DNA of 64,000 bases from Prochlorococcus sp. AG-402-L23 (GCA_003216635.1 QCIO01000002.1:107697-171696), one strand, 5' to 3'. Shown: positions 31,303 to 43,724, counted from the first letter of the stretch. Notes: generated by a model from the sequence alone, not told the origin. Numbers and translations are program-made.

Positions 31303-32226
31303 ATGAAATTTCTATTCGTAATAGATCCAATAAAAAATATAAATCCCTTAAAAGATTCATCTGCTGCTTTAATGCAAGCATCATCCAAAAAAAATATTGA
31401 AATCTGGAGTTGTACTCCTCAAGACCTTGAAGCTAGAGGTGATGAAGTATGGGCATCTTCCGTAAAAGTTGAAGTCAATCCCTGGATTTCTTTCAAAGAG
31501 AATGATTGTATCCCTCTCGCCGAATTTAATTGCATTTGGATGAGAAAAGATCCTCCTGTAAATGAAGCTTATTTGTATGCAACCCATCTTTTAGAAGTTG
31601 CCGAAAGAAAAGGAGTAAAAGTAATTAACAAACCTTCATCTTTAAGAGCATGGAATGAAAAGTTAGGTGCTTTGAGATACAGCCACTTAATGGCACCTAC
31701 AATAGTTGCGAGTAAGGTAAAAGATCTTATTAATTTTGCAAATATAAATAATGAAGTAGTCATAAAACCTCTTGGTGGAAAGGGTGGTCAAGGTGTTATA
31801 AGGATAAATAAAAATTCTCCAGGAATTAAATCAATCATTGAATTAATCACTTCTCAAGAAGAATTACCCGTTATGATGCAAAAATTTATTCCTGAAGTAA
31901 TAGAGGGTGATAAAAGAATAATTATCGTAAACGGTGAGGCAATTGGATCTGTAAATAGGATTCCTCAAGGAGGAGATTTTAGGAGTAATTTAGCGATGGG
32001 AGGGAAGGCTGAACCAACATTATTAACAGAAAAAGAAAAAAGTATCTGCTCAGAATTATCTCAACACTTCAAAGATGAAGGTTTATTTTTTGTGGGTATT
32101 GATGTAATAAATGGAATGCTTAGCGAGATTAATGTAACCAGTCCAACAGGTTTAAGAGAAATAGAAAATTTATCCAATAAGAATGTTTCAGAGGAAGTTA
32201 TTGAAAAATTAGTGAAAATTATCTAG
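31303..32226 (+). CDS. gshB: Glutathione synthetase
   Basis: [42 protein letters not shown]. Confidence 0.97.
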   Translation: MKFLFVIDPIKNINPLKDSSAALMQASSKKNIEIWSCTPQDLEARGDEVWASSVKVEVNPWISFKENDCIPLAEFNCIWMRKDPPVNEAYLYATHLLEVAERKGVKVINKPSSLRAWNEKLGALRYSHLMAPTIVASKVKDLINFANINNEVVIKPLGGKGGQGVIRINKNSPGIKSIIELITSQEELPVMMQKFIPEVIEGDKRIIIVNGEAIGSVNRIPQGGDFRSNLAMGGKAEPTLLTEKEKSICSELSQHFKDEGLFFVGIDVINGMLSEINVTSPTGLREIENLSNKNVSEEVIEKLVKII

Positions 32227-33632
32227 TATTTTTTAGTAAAAAATATTTGTTTTACTATAGATTCAAATTTTAATTTAATCTCATCTATTTCTTTCTCTAA
32301 AACGGAGCCTGAAACTATACCTGAACCGGCAGTAAATTCAATATTTTCTTCAATATATCTTGCGCCTCTTATTGCCAAAAGAAATGAAGCATTTCCTGAT
32401 GCATCAACCCAACCCATTGGAGAAGCATAATTTCCTCTAGGAAAAGACTCAAGAGTGTTTATCCAATCCAATGCTGCATTTTTTGGGTATCCACAAACAG
32501 CCGGAGATGGATGTAGGTTTTTAAGCAATTCAAAAGGACATATATTTTCAACTTTAGAGAAAATGAGTGTTTGCAAATGAGAAATATCTCCAAATGAATT
32601 TACCTTGATATCACTTTTTTTAAAGTTTTTTATTTTTGAAACTTCTAAACATTTAATCAAATACTGTGTTACATAATTATGTTCCTTTAAGTCTTTAGTA
32701 CTTTTTAGGAGTTTCTTAAAATTTGAATTAGTAGAGATAGTTCCAGCAAGAGCCTCCAAAGTTAAATTAGGTTTAGTAAAAGAAAATAATTTTTCTGGAG
32801 ATGCTCCAAACAAAAAATCCTTACTATTCCTTTTCCAAACGTATCTACATGTATTTGGTTGATTCTTTTTTAATCTTTTTAAAATTTCTACTAAATCTAA
32901 TTTATTTTTAAGTTTTATTTTAATCCTATTCGCTAACACTATCTTTTCGAGGATACCTTTCTCTACTAATTGAATACCTCTATTTACTACTTTTTTCAAA
33001 CTTGTTTTGGAAGTTTCTAAAGAGCGTAAGAAATCATCAATAATAGGGAAATCAAAACTAGTTTTTAAGCTAGATGATTTTATTAATTCTGAGCCAGAAT
33101 TAATAACTTGATTTCTAATTGTCCATATTTCTTCAATTAATGCTCTTAATGATGATTTACCTTCAACATGACCATTGATTCTTAACCAGCAATTCTTATC
33201 ACTTTTAATAATTAATATTTTTGGTAATATGGCTTCCAAACTAGGGACATCTGAAGATAAATTCTTATTATTAAAATTTTCAGAGAAAGAAAATAAATAA
33301 ATTATTTTTGAAAGTGCAGAATTATGTGATTCATTAGTTAAATTAATTAAATTTTTAAAATTCTCAGAATTAAACTCTTTTGCAAGCTCAAATCTTTTTG
33401 GACCATCCAAAGTAACATATTTACATTTCTCGAAAGCAATATATGAAATACCATCAGATTCCTCCCAAAATGAAGAAAACGGATATTTATTTATAAACAA
33501 TTCATAAACTTGAAATAAATCAATACAAGGAATCTCAACACAAATACTTACTAATCCAGAATTTTCTACTTTCTTATCGAAAGAAGAAAATACATCTTTT
33601 AAAAAATCTGTTAAGTTTAAATCATTTTTCAT
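32223..33632 (-). CDS. menF: Isochorismate synthase
   Basis: [32 protein letters not shown]; adjacent to menA/menC/menE. Confidence 0.9.
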   Translation of the reverse strand: MKNDLNLTDFLKDVFSSFDKKVENSGLVSICVEIPCIDLFQVYELFINKYPFSSFWEESDGISYIAFEKCKYVTLDGPKRFELAKEFNSENFKNLINLTNESHNSALSKIIYLFSFSENFNNKNLSSDVPSLEAILPKILIIKSDKNCWLRINGHVEGKSSLRALIEEIWTIRNQVINSGSELIKSSSLKTSFDFPIIDDFLRSLETSKTSLKKVVNRGIQLVEKGILEKIVLANRIKIKLKNKLDLVEILKRLKKNQPNTCRYVWKRNSKDFLFGASPEKLFSFTKPNLTLEALAGTISTNSNFKKLLKSTKDLKEHNYVTQYLIKCLEVSKIKNFKKSDIKVNSFGDISHLQTLIFSKVENICPFELLKNLHPSPAVCGYPKNAALDWINTLESFPRGNYASPMGWVDASGNASFLLAIRGARYIEENIEFTAGSGIVSGSVLEKEIDEIKLKFESIVKQIFFTKKY

Positions 33633-33733
33633 TACTTATTGAAAATAACTAAAAATCATGCAATAAAGTAAAAAATGTAACTCAATTTATAAACTACATT
33701 TAATAATTATCGAATTTTGTGTGTTAATTAAAA

Positions 33734-34651
33734 ATGGAAGAAGATAAAAAAAAATTATGGAAACAAGCAATAAAATGGCCACTTTATTCTGTTGCCATAC
33801 TTCCGGTTTTAATAACAGCGGCTTATTTACTAAATCAATATGGAAAGGTAAAAATTTATAATTTGATTGCATTTACTTTAGCTGCAATTTTGATATTACT
33901 TTGGGAAAATCTAACTAATGATTTATTCGACGCAGAAACAGGAATTGATGAATTTAAATTCCATTCAATTGTAAATCTTGTAAAAAATAAAAAAATAATT
34001 TCATTTATTGCATATTCATCTTTATTTGTTGGTTTATTAATAATTTCAATTATTTCAGTATCAATAAGTATAAACATTTTGATTTTAGTGGCAGCTTGCT
34101 GCTTCTTAGGATATTTATATCAAGGACCTCCTTTTAGATTTGGCTATCAAGGTTTAGGAGAACCATTATGCTGGCTTGCATTTGGACCTTTTGCTTACTC
34201 TGCAGTCTTAATTGCGTTAAATCCGTCTAATATTTACTTCGAAGATATTCCATGGAAAGTTTCTTTATTACTTGGTTCCGGACCTTCCTTGGCAACAACT
34301 CTTGTATTATTTTGTTCTCATTTTCATCAAATTTCTGAAGATAAAAAGCATGGGAAAAAATCACCTTTAGTTCGCTTAGGAGCAAAAACAGGTTCTCAAT
34401 TTGTGCCTTGGATAATTTTTATAATATATATTTTTCAACTTTTCACTGTAGTTACTGGATTTATTCCAGTTTTTTGTATCCTTTATTTAATTAGTTTTCC
34501 TCAAGCAATAAGACTGGTAAAGTTATTAAAATCTACACATAAAAAACCTTATGCAATAAAAAATTGCAAATTCGTCGCAATAAAATTTCAAACTCTAAAT
34601 GGAATTGGATTAATCACAGGATTAATATTTAATTACTTGCTTAATAAATGA
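33734..34651 (+). CDS. menA: 1,4-dihydroxy-2-naphthoate phytyl/prenyltransferase
   Basis: NLTNDLFDAETGID (UbiA-type), YLYQGPPFRFGYQGLGE; multiple TM segments. Confidence 0.92.
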   Translation: MEEDKKKLWKQAIKWPLYSVAILPVLITAAYLLNQYGKVKIYNLIAFTLAAILILLWENLTNDLFDAETGIDEFKFHSIVNLVKNKKIISFIAYSSLFVGLLIISIISVSISINILILVAACCFLGYLYQGPPFRFGYQGLGEPLCWLAFGPFAYSAVLIALNPSNIYFEDIPWKVSLLLGSGPSLATTLVLFCSHFHQISEDKKHGKKSPLVRLGAKTGSQFVPWIIFIIYIFQLFTVVTGFIPVFCILYLISFPQAIRLVKLLKSTHKKPYAIKNCKFVAIKFQTLNGIGLITGLIFNYLLNK

Positions 34652-35613
34652 ACTTAATATTTAAAAAAAAATCTTATAGCTTTAAGTTATCTAGAAAAGT
34701 AGAAAATTCTAAAACAACTTACCTTACAAAATCGGGTTGGATAATTAAATTAATAAGTAATGATAAAAAAATTGGGTTTGGAGAAGTTACACCGCTTAAT
34801 AAAGAGGACTTAAAAAAATGTGCAAAACAACTAAATATGATCCCTCAGTACATAGGAGTATTTAATTTATCTGAGCAAATAAATATTTTTCACCCATGCA
34901 TTCAATCTGCAATCAATTCTGCATTAGCTGAGATAAATGGAAAAATAATTTTCAAAAAAAACTATTACTTTAATGAAATTGATAAAACAGCCATACTTTT
35001 AAATCCTGAAAATGTAATTTCAGATCTAAATGAAATTAAAAAAAAACAATCTAATATTGGAAAATCAGTAACCATAAAATGGAAAGTAGCATTAAAAAAT
35101 AACAATGAAGAGGAAGCAAGTTTAGAAGAAATTTTAAGCCAGATTGATAATAATATTAAGTTAAGAATAGATGCTAATGGTTCTTGGGGAAGAAAGATAG
35201 CTAATAGATGGGCTGATATTTTGAAAGATAACAAAAATATAGATTGGTTAGAACAACCCCTATGTGTCGATGATATTGATGGACTGACAGAACTCAACAA
35301 AAAAATTCCAATAGCCTTAGACGAATCACTGTTAAAATTTCCAACTTTGATTGATAAGTGGAAGGGTTGGCAAATTCGAAGGCCTTCTCAAGAAAATAAT
35401 CCAGTTAATCTTTTAAGAGAATTAGAAAATAAAAAAGCATTAATATCTATAAGTACCTCATTTGAAACTGGGATAGGTAAGAGATGGCTTTATCATTTAT
35501 CGTCTCTACAATTACAAGGACCAACTCCAAAAGTTCCTGGTTTAGCAATGAATCAATTCCCTAATTCGTTTCTATTTTTAAATGAAGCAAACATAATATG
35601 GGATCAACTATGA
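34648..35613 (+). CDS. menC: o-Succinylbenzoate synthase
   Basis: KWKVAL, RIDANGSW, LEQPL, ALDESL enolase-superfamily motifs; ATGA overlap with menA. Confidence 0.9.
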   Translation: MNLIFKKKSYSFKLSRKVENSKTTYLTKSGWIIKLISNDKKIGFGEVTPLNKEDLKKCAKQLNMIPQYIGVFNLSEQINIFHPCIQSAINSALAEINGKIIFKKNYYFNEIDKTAILLNPENVISDLNEIKKKQSNIGKSVTIKWKVALKNNNEEEASLEEILSQIDNNIKLRIDANGSWGRKIANRWADILKDNKNIDWLEQPLCVDDIDGLTELNKKIPIALDESLLKFPTLIDKWKGWQIRRPSQENNPVNLLRELENKKALISISTSFETGIGKRWLYHLSSLQLQGPTPKVPGLAMNQFPNSFLFLNEANIIWDQL

Positions 35614-36815
35614 AAAATAAAATTCATACTATTGAAGTTGAAAATAATGAAACTCAATCTGTGGAGAAAATTATTGAAAAAATTAGAAAGAATAAAATTA
35701 TTTATGTAAAAAACAAATTTTATAAAGACCAAGATGTATTAGATTCAATTACTGAAAATGGGCCAGCAATTATCTTAAACAGTAGTGGGAGTTCTGGAAA
35801 ACCGAGACAATGTTTTCACCATTTAGATAATCTTAAATTATCTGCAGCTACATCGGGTCAATGGCTAATAGAGCAAGGATTTGAATTGCAAAACTGCTTA
35901 ATTTTAAATACTTTACCCCTGAACCATATAAGTGGATTAATGCCAATTTTTAGAACTCAAACTTGGGGATGTGATTGTATTAATATTCCTCCGAATTTAA
36001 TAAAAAAAACTCGAGAACTTTTACTTTTTACAATTAAATCAAAAAAAAATAAAAAACACTTGATTACATCATTAGTACCTACCCAATTAAAAAGACTTTT
36101 AGCTCAAAAAGATGGTATTAGTTGGCTAAAAATGTTTGATCTAATTTGGGTAGGTGGAGCTTCAATTTCAGGCGAAACTGCAAAGCAATGTATAGAAGAA
36201 AAAATAAAATTAGCACCTTGTTACGGATCAACTGAAACAGCAGCAATGGTTACGAGTTTAAAACCAAAAGAATTCTTAATGGGTTTTAAAAATGTTGGAG
36301 AAATACTACCTGATACAAAAATAAGAATTAACGCACAAGGATTAATCGAGATTAAATCTGCCAGAATTGGAATCGAAATAATAGAAGCTTCAAAAACTGA
36401 AAATTTCATAAATAAAAATGGATGGTGGCAAACCGGTGATTTAGGTGAAATTAATCAAATCAATAATACTTTTTATTTAAACTTTCTTGGAAGAAGTGAT
36501 AACGCTTTTAATTCAGGAGGAGAAATCGTTTTTCCAAAAGTAATTGAAACTCGATTAAATGATTTCATTATGAAAGAAAATATCCCAATTGATAAATTCA
36601 ATATTTCAAAAGTATCCGACAAATTATGGGGAAATAGAATTAAAATAATTATTGAATATAAAGACCATACAAATCATAAAAATATTGAAAATTCATTAAA
36701 TTTATTAAAAAAATTTTCTCAAAATTGGCCTAAACATGAAAAACCTGAAAGGTGGATTGTTAAAAACAAAAATACCATTACAGAAAAAATAAACTATCAA
36801 TTTAAAAAAGAATAA
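35610..36815 (+). CDS. menE: o-Succinylbenzoate--CoA ligase
   Basis: NSSGSSGKPR, YGSTETAAMVTSL, WWQTGDLGEI. The internal ATG at 35610 forms an ATGA overlap with the menC stop, so it is preferred over the track start at 35598. Confidence 0.87.
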   Translation: MKNKIHTIEVENNETQSVEKIIEKIRKNKIIYVKNKFYKDQDVLDSITENGPAIILNSSGSSGKPRQCFHHLDNLKLSAATSGQWLIEQGFELQNCLILNTLPLNHISGLMPIFRTQTWGCDCINIPPNLIKKTRELLLFTIKSKKNKKHLITSLVPTQLKRLLAQKDGISWLKMFDLIWVGGASISGETAKQCIEEKIKLAPCYGSTETAAMVTSLKPKEFLMGFKNVGEILPDTKIRINAQGLIEIKSARIGIEIIEASKTENFINKNGWWQTGDLGEINQINNTFYLNFLGRSDNAFNSGGEIVFPKVIETRLNDFIMKENIPIDKFNISKVSDKLWGNRIKIIIEYKDHTNHKNIENSLNLLKKFSQNWPKHEKPERWIVKNKNTITEKINYQFKKE

Positions 36816-37268
<453 letters not shown>

Positions 37269-37277
37269 TTAAAGAAC

Positions 37278-38465
37278 TTATCTATCAACAGATCCCATAA
37301 TTACATCTATTGAGCCAAGTATTGCCATAATATCGGCGATTTTGGCACCTTTAAGAATATGAGGCAATATTTGCAGATTATTTAAATCAGCTGCTCTGAT
37401 TTTAAATCTCCATGGGGTAACTTCATTATTTCCTTGAATAAATACACCTATTTCACCTTTACCGGACTCTAATCTTGTATACAATTCTCCGTTAGGAATT
37501 TTAAAAGTTGGAGCAACCTTCTTAGCTACATATTGATAGTCAATACCAAATATTTCACTTTTCTTATCTTCAGTCTCCATTCTTTGAGCTTCTAAATTTT
37601 CTGTTGGACCTCCTGGAATCATTTTGCAGGCTTGGCGAATGATGCTAAGTGATTGTCTCATCTCCTCAACTCTTACTCGATATCTCGCGTAACAATCACC
37701 TTCTTTTTCTGAAGCAATCTGCCAATCAAAATCGTCATAACATTCATAACTATCAACTTTCCTTAAATCCCAGGAAACTCCTGAAGCTCTAAGCATTGGC
37801 CCAGACAAAGACCAATTAATTGCCTGGTCTCTTTGTATTGTTCCGAGACCTTCAATTCTTTTTCTAAAAATTGGATTATTTGTGATTAATTTTTCGTATT
37901 CATCTATCTTAGGACCGAACCAGTCGCAAAAGTCTATACATTTTTCTAACCATCCGTATGGAAGATCACATGCGACACCACCTATCCTAAAGAAATTATT
38001 ATTTATTAGCCTTTGTCCAGTGGCAGCTTCCCAAAGATCATAAATCATTTCTCTTTCTCTAAAAATGTAGAAAAATGGAGTTTGAGCTCCTACGTCTGCT
38101 AGAAAGGGTCCAAGCCATAAAAGATGATTAGCAATACGATTAAGTTCCAGCATTAAAACTCTGATGTAACTAGCTCTTTTAGGAACTGGAATATTAGCTA
38201 ATCTTTCTGGAGCATTTACTACAATAGCTTCATAAAACATTCCTGCTGCATAATCCATTCTGCTTACATAAGGGACATACATTACATTTGTCCTATTTTC
38301 AGCTATCTTTTCCATTCCCCTATGTAAATATCCAATTACTGGCTCACAATCAATGACATTCTCACCGTCAAGAGTTACAACTAACCTTAAAACCCCATGC
38401 ATTGAAGGGTGGTGCGGGCCAAAATTGACCACCATTGGTTCTGTTCTAGTCTCTAGCTGAGCCAT
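37278..38465 (-). CDS. ndhH: NAD(P)H-quinone oxidoreductase subunit H
   Basis: [50 protein letters not shown]-terminus. Confidence 0.99.
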   Translation of the reverse strand: MAQLETRTEPMVVNFGPHHPSMHGVLRLVVTLDGENVIDCEPVIGYLHRGMEKIAENRTNVMYVPYVSRMDYAAGMFYEAIVVNAPERLANIPVPKRASYIRVLMLELNRIANHLLWLGPFLADVGAQTPFFYIFREREMIYDLWEAATGQRLINNNFFRIGGVACDLPYGWLEKCIDFCDWFGPKIDEYEKLITNNPIFRKRIEGLGTIQRDQAINWSLSGPMLRASGVSWDLRKVDSYECYDDFDWQIASEKEGDCYARYRVRVEEMRQSLSIIRQACKMIPGGPTENLEAQRMETEDKKSEIFGIDYQYVAKKVAPTFKIPNGELYTRLESGKGEIGVFIQGNNEVTPWRFKIRAADLNNLQILPHILKGAKIADIMAILGSIDVIMGSVDR

Positions 38466-38503
38466 TCGAAATTTAACTTCTAAATAAATCTTAGTCGAAA
38501 GTT

Positions 38504-39406
38504 ATGCAAACTGACCTATCTGATTCATCTTTTTTCAATCATAAATCAGTTATGACAGATGAGATTATGGCTTCAATAGAGCATTACCCATTAATACATA
38601 ACAACCAACTTAAAGGAATAGACGCGACTTTAGGCGGAGGCGGACACTCTTATCATTTATTGAGAAAATATTCGGATTTAAATATAATTGGACTTGATCA
38701 AGATCCATTCGCGAGAAAATCAGCATCAAAAAAACTTGATGAATTTAAAGATAGGATTGATATAAGGGCTTCAAATTTTGCGGATTTTGTACCAAAAGAA
38801 AAAGTTTCTTTTGTGATTGCTGATCTTGGAGTAAATAGTAACCAAATTGATGAGCCTAAAAGAGGATTTAGTTTCCAAAAAGATGGGCCTCTAGATATGC
38901 GCATGAATCCTTCTCTTGAGATTGATGCAGAGAAATTAATTGAGGCTTTAAATGAAAAAGATCTAGCTAACCTAATTTTTAAATATGGAGATGAGAGATT
39001 ATCAAGAAAGATTGCCAGGACAATAAAAATGCATTTGAAGGAACATGGGAAATATTCTGGGACAAAAGAGTTAGCTTATTCTATTGCCGGCTGTTTCCCA
39101 CCAAAACAAAGATATAAAAAAATACACCCAGCAACGAGAACATTTCAAGCACTAAGAATTGCCGTTAATAAAGAAATTGACGTATTAGAAAAATTTTTGC
39201 AAGTTATCCCTGAATGGCTTTTGCCGGATGGAATTATTTCTATTATTAGTTTTCATTCCCTGGAAGATAGGTTAGTTAAAAATTCTTTTAAAAATGATCA
39301 AAGACTAAAAAACCTGACAAAAAAGCCAATAACTCCTTCCGAACAAGAAGTAGACCTAAATAAAAGAGCTAGAAGTGCAAAATTAAGAATTGCTCAATTA
39401 AATTAA
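38504..39406 (+). CDS. rsmH: 16S rRNA (cytosine(1402)-N(4))-methyltransferase
   Basis: DATLGGGGHS, DQDPFA, RGFSFQKDGPLDMRM, HPATRTFQALRIAVN, ISFHSLEDRLVK. Confidence 0.97.
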   Translation: MQTDLSDSSFFNHKSVMTDEIMASIEHYPLIHNNQLKGIDATLGGGGHSYHLLRKYSDLNIIGLDQDPFARKSASKKLDEFKDRIDIRASNFADFVPKEKVSFVIADLGVNSNQIDEPKRGFSFQKDGPLDMRMNPSLEIDAEKLIEALNEKDLANLIFKYGDERLSRKIARTIKMHLKEHGKYSGTKELAYSIAGCFPPKQRYKKIHPATRTFQALRIAVNKEIDVLEKFLQVIPEWLLPDGIISIISFHSLEDRLVKNSFKNDQRLKNLTKKPITPSEQEVDLNKRARSAKLRIAQLN

Positions 39407-39420
39407 AGAGCTAATAATTT

Positions 39421-40566
39421 CTAACGTAATGATTTGATTGTATGTGTAAGAATTTGAATTGCTTGTTTTATATCTTTTGAATTAGTACTTAATCCAATAC
39501 TTAACCTTATTGAAGATTCTGCTTCTTTAAAAGATCTACCTAAGGCTAGTAAAACATGAGATGGTTCACCATTACTGCATGCAGATCCACTAGAACAAAT
39601 TATTTTAGATTTTAAAATTTTATGAAACTTTGCTCCGTTTAAATCCAATACCGTCAAATTTAAATTATGAGGTAATCTTTTTTCTATGGAGCCATTAATT
39701 AATAAACCAGAATTATTTTCTAACAAACCCTCTAAAAGGTTATTCCTGTAAAAAAGTAATTTCTCAGAATTATTTTTTTGATTAAAAACTGCTATCTCTA
39801 TTGCTTTAGCAAAGCCAACTACTAAAGGAAGAGGTAATGTACCAGACCTGAGACCATATTCCTGACCTCCCCCAACAATTAAAGGTTCAAGATTAATTTC
39901 TTTATCAATCAAAAGAAGTCCTATCCCTTTAGGACCATATATTTTATGAGAACTCATCGTTATCATATTTACATCTGATAAAAGATTGTCTAACTCGATA
40001 TAACCTAAACTTTGTGCAAAATCAGAGTGAAAGGTAATTCCTCTTGATTTACATATCTTTGAAATATTCTCTACTGGCTGAATAACTCCTATTTCGTTAT
40101 TTGCCAACATGATACTAACCATAAATGTATCTTCTCTTATATTTTTTTTGAATTGTTCCTCTGAAATTAAGCCATCTTTCTCAGGATTAATTTCTGTAAC
40201 CATAAATCCCTCTTTTTTTAATTTGTTTAGGGGCTCTAAAACAGCTTTATGCTCCGTTTTTAAAGTAATAATATGTCCATAATTTCCTGTTTTTTTATAG
40301 TAATTTCTAGCAAAACCTAATAAGGCTAAGTTATTAGATTCTGTTGCCCCACTTGTAAAAATAACTTTTTTATTCTTAAGAAATAAATTATGTTCTATTT
40401 TTTCTCTTGAGGCTTCCAATATAGCGCTTGCGTTAATGCCCGCCAAATTAGATTTGCTTGTAGGGTTAGAAAATATCTCACTCCAAAAAGGTTTCATAGA
40501 ATCAACAACATCTTTAGAGCAAGGAGTCGAAGATTGATAGTCTAGTAGTATGGGAGTTGATAGCAT
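39421..40566 (-). CDS. Cysteine desulfurase (NifS/IscS family)
   Basis: FTSGATESNNLAL, HSDFAQSLG, MSSHKIYGPKGIG, CSSGSACSNGEPSHVL. Confidence 0.92.
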   Translation of the reverse strand: MLSTPILLDYQSSTPCSKDVVDSMKPFWSEIFSNPTSKSNLAGINASAILEASREKIEHNLFLKNKKVIFTSGATESNNLALLGFARNYYKKTGNYGHIITLKTEHKAVLEPLNKLKKEGFMVTEINPEKDGLISEEQFKKNIREDTFMVSIMLANNEIGVIQPVENISKICKSRGITFHSDFAQSLGYIELDNLLSDVNMITMSSHKIYGPKGIGLLLIDKEINLEPLIVGGGQEYGLRSGTLPLPLVVGFAKAIEIAVFNQKNNSEKLLFYRNNLLEGLLENNSGLLINGSIEKRLPHNLNLTVLDLNGAKFHKILKSKIICSSGSACSNGEPSHVLLALGRSFKEAESSIRLSIGLSTNSKDIKQAIQILTHTIKSLR

Positions 40567-40625
40567 TATGTTTAGTATATAAAATTCTATTTATTACTAG
40601 AAAATCAAATTAAAGAATTTAGAAA

Positions 40626-41354
40626 ATGAATGAAATTAATCAAATAAATAATGAACCAGTAAGAAAATCAAGAATTTTATTAGTTGATGATGAGCCTGGT
40701 TTAAGAACAGCTGTTAAAACATTTCTAGAAGATGAAGGCTTTGAAATATTTATTGCAGTTGATGGAGATGATGGTTGGGAAAAAGCTCAAACAGTTTTTC
40801 CCGATTTGATAATTAGTGATATTATGATGCCCCGAGCTAACGGTTATGCTTTATTAGAAAAAATTAGAGAGGATGAAAAATTAGGAGGGACTCCAGTTAT
40901 TTTTCTAACTGCAAAAGGAATGACCCTAGATAGAACAGAAGGTTATCTTGCAGGAGTTGATGATTATATTTCCAAACCTTTCGATCCCGATGAATTAGCT
41001 GCAAGAGTTAAAAATGTAATCAATAGACAAGAACGTTTACTAAAAGAAGCGGCACGATTTGCAGATATTGATGTAAGCAAAATGGCTAAACAAATTACTG
41101 AAATAAAATCTATGCTCACAGACCAAAACCAGACTAATCCAGAAAATAAAATAAATCTTCCTAGTTTTACTCCAAGAGAAGCGAGTGTACTTCAACTAGT
41201 AGCAGAGGGTCTAATGAATAAGGAAATTGCGAGACGGCTTGAAACATCTATTAGAAATGTTGAGAAATATGTAAGTAGACTTTTTATTAAGACAAGTACA
41301 TCTAGCCGAACCGAATTAGTTCGTTATGCACTTGAAAATCATTTAGTAAAATAA
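40626..41354 (+). CDS. NarL/LuxR-type two-component response regulator (Ycf29-like)
   Basis: Receiver ILLVDDEPGLR, ISDIMMP, VIFLTAKG; LuxR HTH TPREASVLQLVAEGLMNKEIARRLETSIRNVEKYVSRL. Confidence 0.9.
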   Translation: MNEINQINNEPVRKSRILLVDDEPGLRTAVKTFLEDEGFEIFIAVDGDDGWEKAQTVFPDLIISDIMMPRANGYALLEKIREDEKLGGTPVIFLTAKGMTLDRTEGYLAGVDDYISKPFDPDELAARVKNVINRQERLLKEAARFADIDVSKMAKQITEIKSMLTDQNQTNPENKINLPSFTPREASVLQLVAEGLMNKEIARRLETSIRNVEKYVSRLFIKTSTSSRTELVRYALENHLVK

Positions 41355-41355
41355 A

Positions 41356-42057
41356 TTATTTAATTTTTTCGAATTCAATTAGTTTGGAAAAATAAAAAGG
41401 AGCTTGATTTAATTTCTTTTTAACTACTCTAAAGCCTCTTTCTTTAGCAGCATTAATAATGCCCTTTTCTTTCAATGTATATGCTCTTGTAGTTTTACTT
41501 GGGCCAGGAAATAGTTTCCCAATATTTTTAAGAACAGCGAGAACTGGAGTATAAGGAGCAAAGCTAACGATTAGTTTTTCTGTGCTTAAATCGCATAGAT
41601 GTTGGACCATTTCTTCGGCGACCGGTTGAGGATAATGAATAAATACATCCAAACAAACTACAACATCAAATAATCCTTTTAATTTTTCTAGATCGCAGAC
41701 TTGATATTTGATTTTACCTTGATTCAAACCTAATTCATTAATGCGTTTCTTTGTTTCTTTAATCATTTCAGAAGAAATATCGCTCACTTGTAGTTCTTTT
41801 ATACCTAGTCTAAGTAATGGTATTGATAAACTTCCAACACCACATCCTGCATCACAATAACTTTTTTTTGTTAGTTCAGGATAATTTTTGATGTATGAGA
41901 CTACATCATCTACAGTTTTTTGATGTCCTTTCCTAATATTTTTCTGAACAGTATTAATTTCATCAGATTTGCTATAAATTTTATTCCATCTTTCAAAGCC
42001 AGTCCCATTAAAATACTCCGTAACTTCACTTTTTTCGATAATCTTATTTGACGTCAT
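41356..42057 (-). CDS. chlM: Magnesium-protoporphyrin IX O-methyltransferase
   Basis: EYFNGTGFERWNKIYS, CDAGCGVGSLSIPL, DVVVCLDVFIHYP. Confidence 0.95.
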   Translation of the reverse strand: MTSNKIIEKSEVTEYFNGTGFERWNKIYSKSDEINTVQKNIRKGHQKTVDDVVSYIKNYPELTKKSYCDAGCGVGSLSIPLLRLGIKELQVSDISSEMIKETKKRINELGLNQGKIKYQVCDLEKLKGLFDVVVCLDVFIHYPQPVAEEMVQHLCDLSTEKLIVSFAPYTPVLAVLKNIGKLFPGPSKTTRAYTLKEKGIINAAKERGFRVVKKKLNQAPFYFSKLIEFEKIK

Positions 42058-42146
42058 AATATTCTTTGAAAATTTATTATTTTTATACTAACTAACTGGC
42101 GCCAAATTAATTGCACGCCATTATAGGAAAGAATTGATTTGTTATT

Positions 42147-42680
42147 TTGTCAGAATTGAATTCTAATGATATTTATAAAATCGCTGTCGTAATGGGCAGT
42201 GATTCAGATCTAAAAACATTGAAACCTGCCATCGACATTTTAAGAGAATTTGGAATAAAAACTGAAGTTTGTATACTTTCTGCCCATCGAACACCTATTG
42301 AAATGATGGAATATGCGAAAAATGCAGAATCAGAAAACATAAAAGTAATAATTGCTGGTGCAGGTGGTGCTGCTCATCTTCCAGGAATGCTGGCATCCAT
42401 AACTTGCATTCCTGTAATTGGAGTACCAGTAGAGAGTAAGACACTTAAGGGGATTGACTCTCTTTTATCAATTGTTCAAATGCCAGCTGGGATACCAGTA
42501 GCAACAGTTGCAATTAATGGAGGTCAGAATGCTGGATTATTAGCAATAGAGATTATCAGTTTATTTGATGAATCTATGAAGAAAATTTTAAAAGAATTCA
42601 GAGAAAATCTTCATACACAAGTAAGAACTAAAAATAGTAAGTTATCAAGAATTGGAGCTGACAATTATCTTCAAAAATAA
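42147..42680 (+). CDS. purE: N5-carboxyaminoimidazole ribonucleotide mutase (TTG start)
   Basis: VVMGSDSDLKTLKPA, SAHRTP, AGAGGAAHLPGMLAS. Confidence 0.96.
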   Translation: MSELNSNDIYKIAVVMGSDSDLKTLKPAIDILREFGIKTEVCILSAHRTPIEMMEYAKNAESENIKVIIAGAGGAAHLPGMLASITCIPVIGVPVESKTLKGIDSLLSIVQMPAGIPVATVAINGGQNAGLLAIEIISLFDESMKKILKEFRENLHTQVRTKNSKLSRIGADNYLQK

Positions 42681-42699
42681 ATGAACTAATATTTTTCTA

Positions 42700-43338
42700 T
42701 TAGGCCTTTTTAAGAAAGTTTTCTTTTTTAAGATAGTTAATAACTTTTTCAACAGAATCATTTAAATCTAACAAACCTGTATCAACAACAATTTCTGGAT
42801 TATGAGGAGCTTCATATGGACTAGAAATCCCTGTGAAATCCTTTATTTCACCCAAACGAGCTTTCTTATAAAGACCTTTAGTATCCCTATTTTCGCAAAC
42901 TTTAATATCTGCTGCACAATAAACTTCAATAAAATCCTTAGATCCAATAATTTTTCTCACCTTATCTCTATCGCTAATAAATGGTGAAACGAATGCTGTA
43001 ATAGTTATTATCCCAGCATTCATAAATAAATTTGCAACTTCTCCTATTCTTCTTATATTTTCTTCTCTATCTTCATCCGAAAAACCAAGATCTTTACATA
43101 AACCGTGTCTAATATTATCTCCATCCAACACGTAAGTCGAAAAACCATCTAAGTGTAAAACTTCATTTAAAGCGTTGGCCAAAGTACTTTTACCGGAACC
43201 AGATAAACCTGTAAACCAGATAACCATACCTTTATGACCTCTCATTTTCTCTAACTTTTCTCTATCAATTGTTAAATTGTGCCACTTTATATTGGTTGAC
43301 TTCGTTTGATCTTGTTCTTTCATTTTTTGCATCATCAA
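42700..43338 (-). CDS. cysC: Adenylylsulfate kinase
   Basis: WFTGLSGSGKSTLANAL, LDGDNIRHGLCKDLGFSDEDREENIRR. Confidence 0.97.
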   Translation of the reverse strand: MMMQKMKEQDQTKSTNIKWHNLTIDREKLEKMRGHKGMVIWFTGLSGSGKSTLANALNEVLHLDGFSTYVLDGDNIRHGLCKDLGFSDEDREENIRRIGEVANLFMNAGIITITAFVSPFISDRDKVRKIIGSKDFIEVYCAADIKVCENRDTKGLYKKARLGEIKDFTGISSPYEAPHNPEIVVDTGLLDLNDSVEKVINYLKKENFLKKA

Positions 43339-43364
43339 AATTAAAACCTATCTTAACCCTTGCT

Positions 43365-43685
43365 TCATAAATTATGAAATCCCTCTTTACGAAGAAACTC
43401 AATTGATTTCGATACCATATCACCCTGTAACTGGATATCACTATCAATTAATGTTCCTCCAGTACCACAAAAAACTTTAATTTTTTTTAGTAATTCTTTT
43501 AATAAAATTTCATCCTCAGTTCCTAAACCTCTAATTAAAGTAATAGTCTTGCCCTTTTTACCTTTTTTTTGTTTTGAAATATTTATTCTTGATTCTTTAT
43601 TAAAAGAATCTACCTTAGCTGTATCTTTAGATTTTTTTTCTTGATTATCAAATTCGATCCAATTCTTTTTTCCCATTATTTTCAA
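43365..43685 (-). CDS. SUI1/eIF1-like translation initiation factor (YciH family)
   Basis: KGKTITLIRGLGTEDEILLKELLKKIKVFCGTGGTLIDSDIQLQGD. Confidence 0.92.
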   Translation of the reverse strand: MKIMGKKNWIEFDNQEKKSKDTAKVDSFNKESRINISKQKKGKKGKTITLIRGLGTEDEILLKELLKKIKVFCGTGGTLIDSDIQLQGDMVSKSIEFLRKEGFHNL

Positions 43686-43724
43686 TATAAACTATAGTTG
43701 GTTAATACTTATTCTATTGAACAA

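Noticed and set aside
42097-42104. TGGCGCCA palindrome in the chlM/purE spacer
   Set aside because: Short 8-mer without a second copy or promoter context; NtcA-type spacing not matched, so no regulator can be named.
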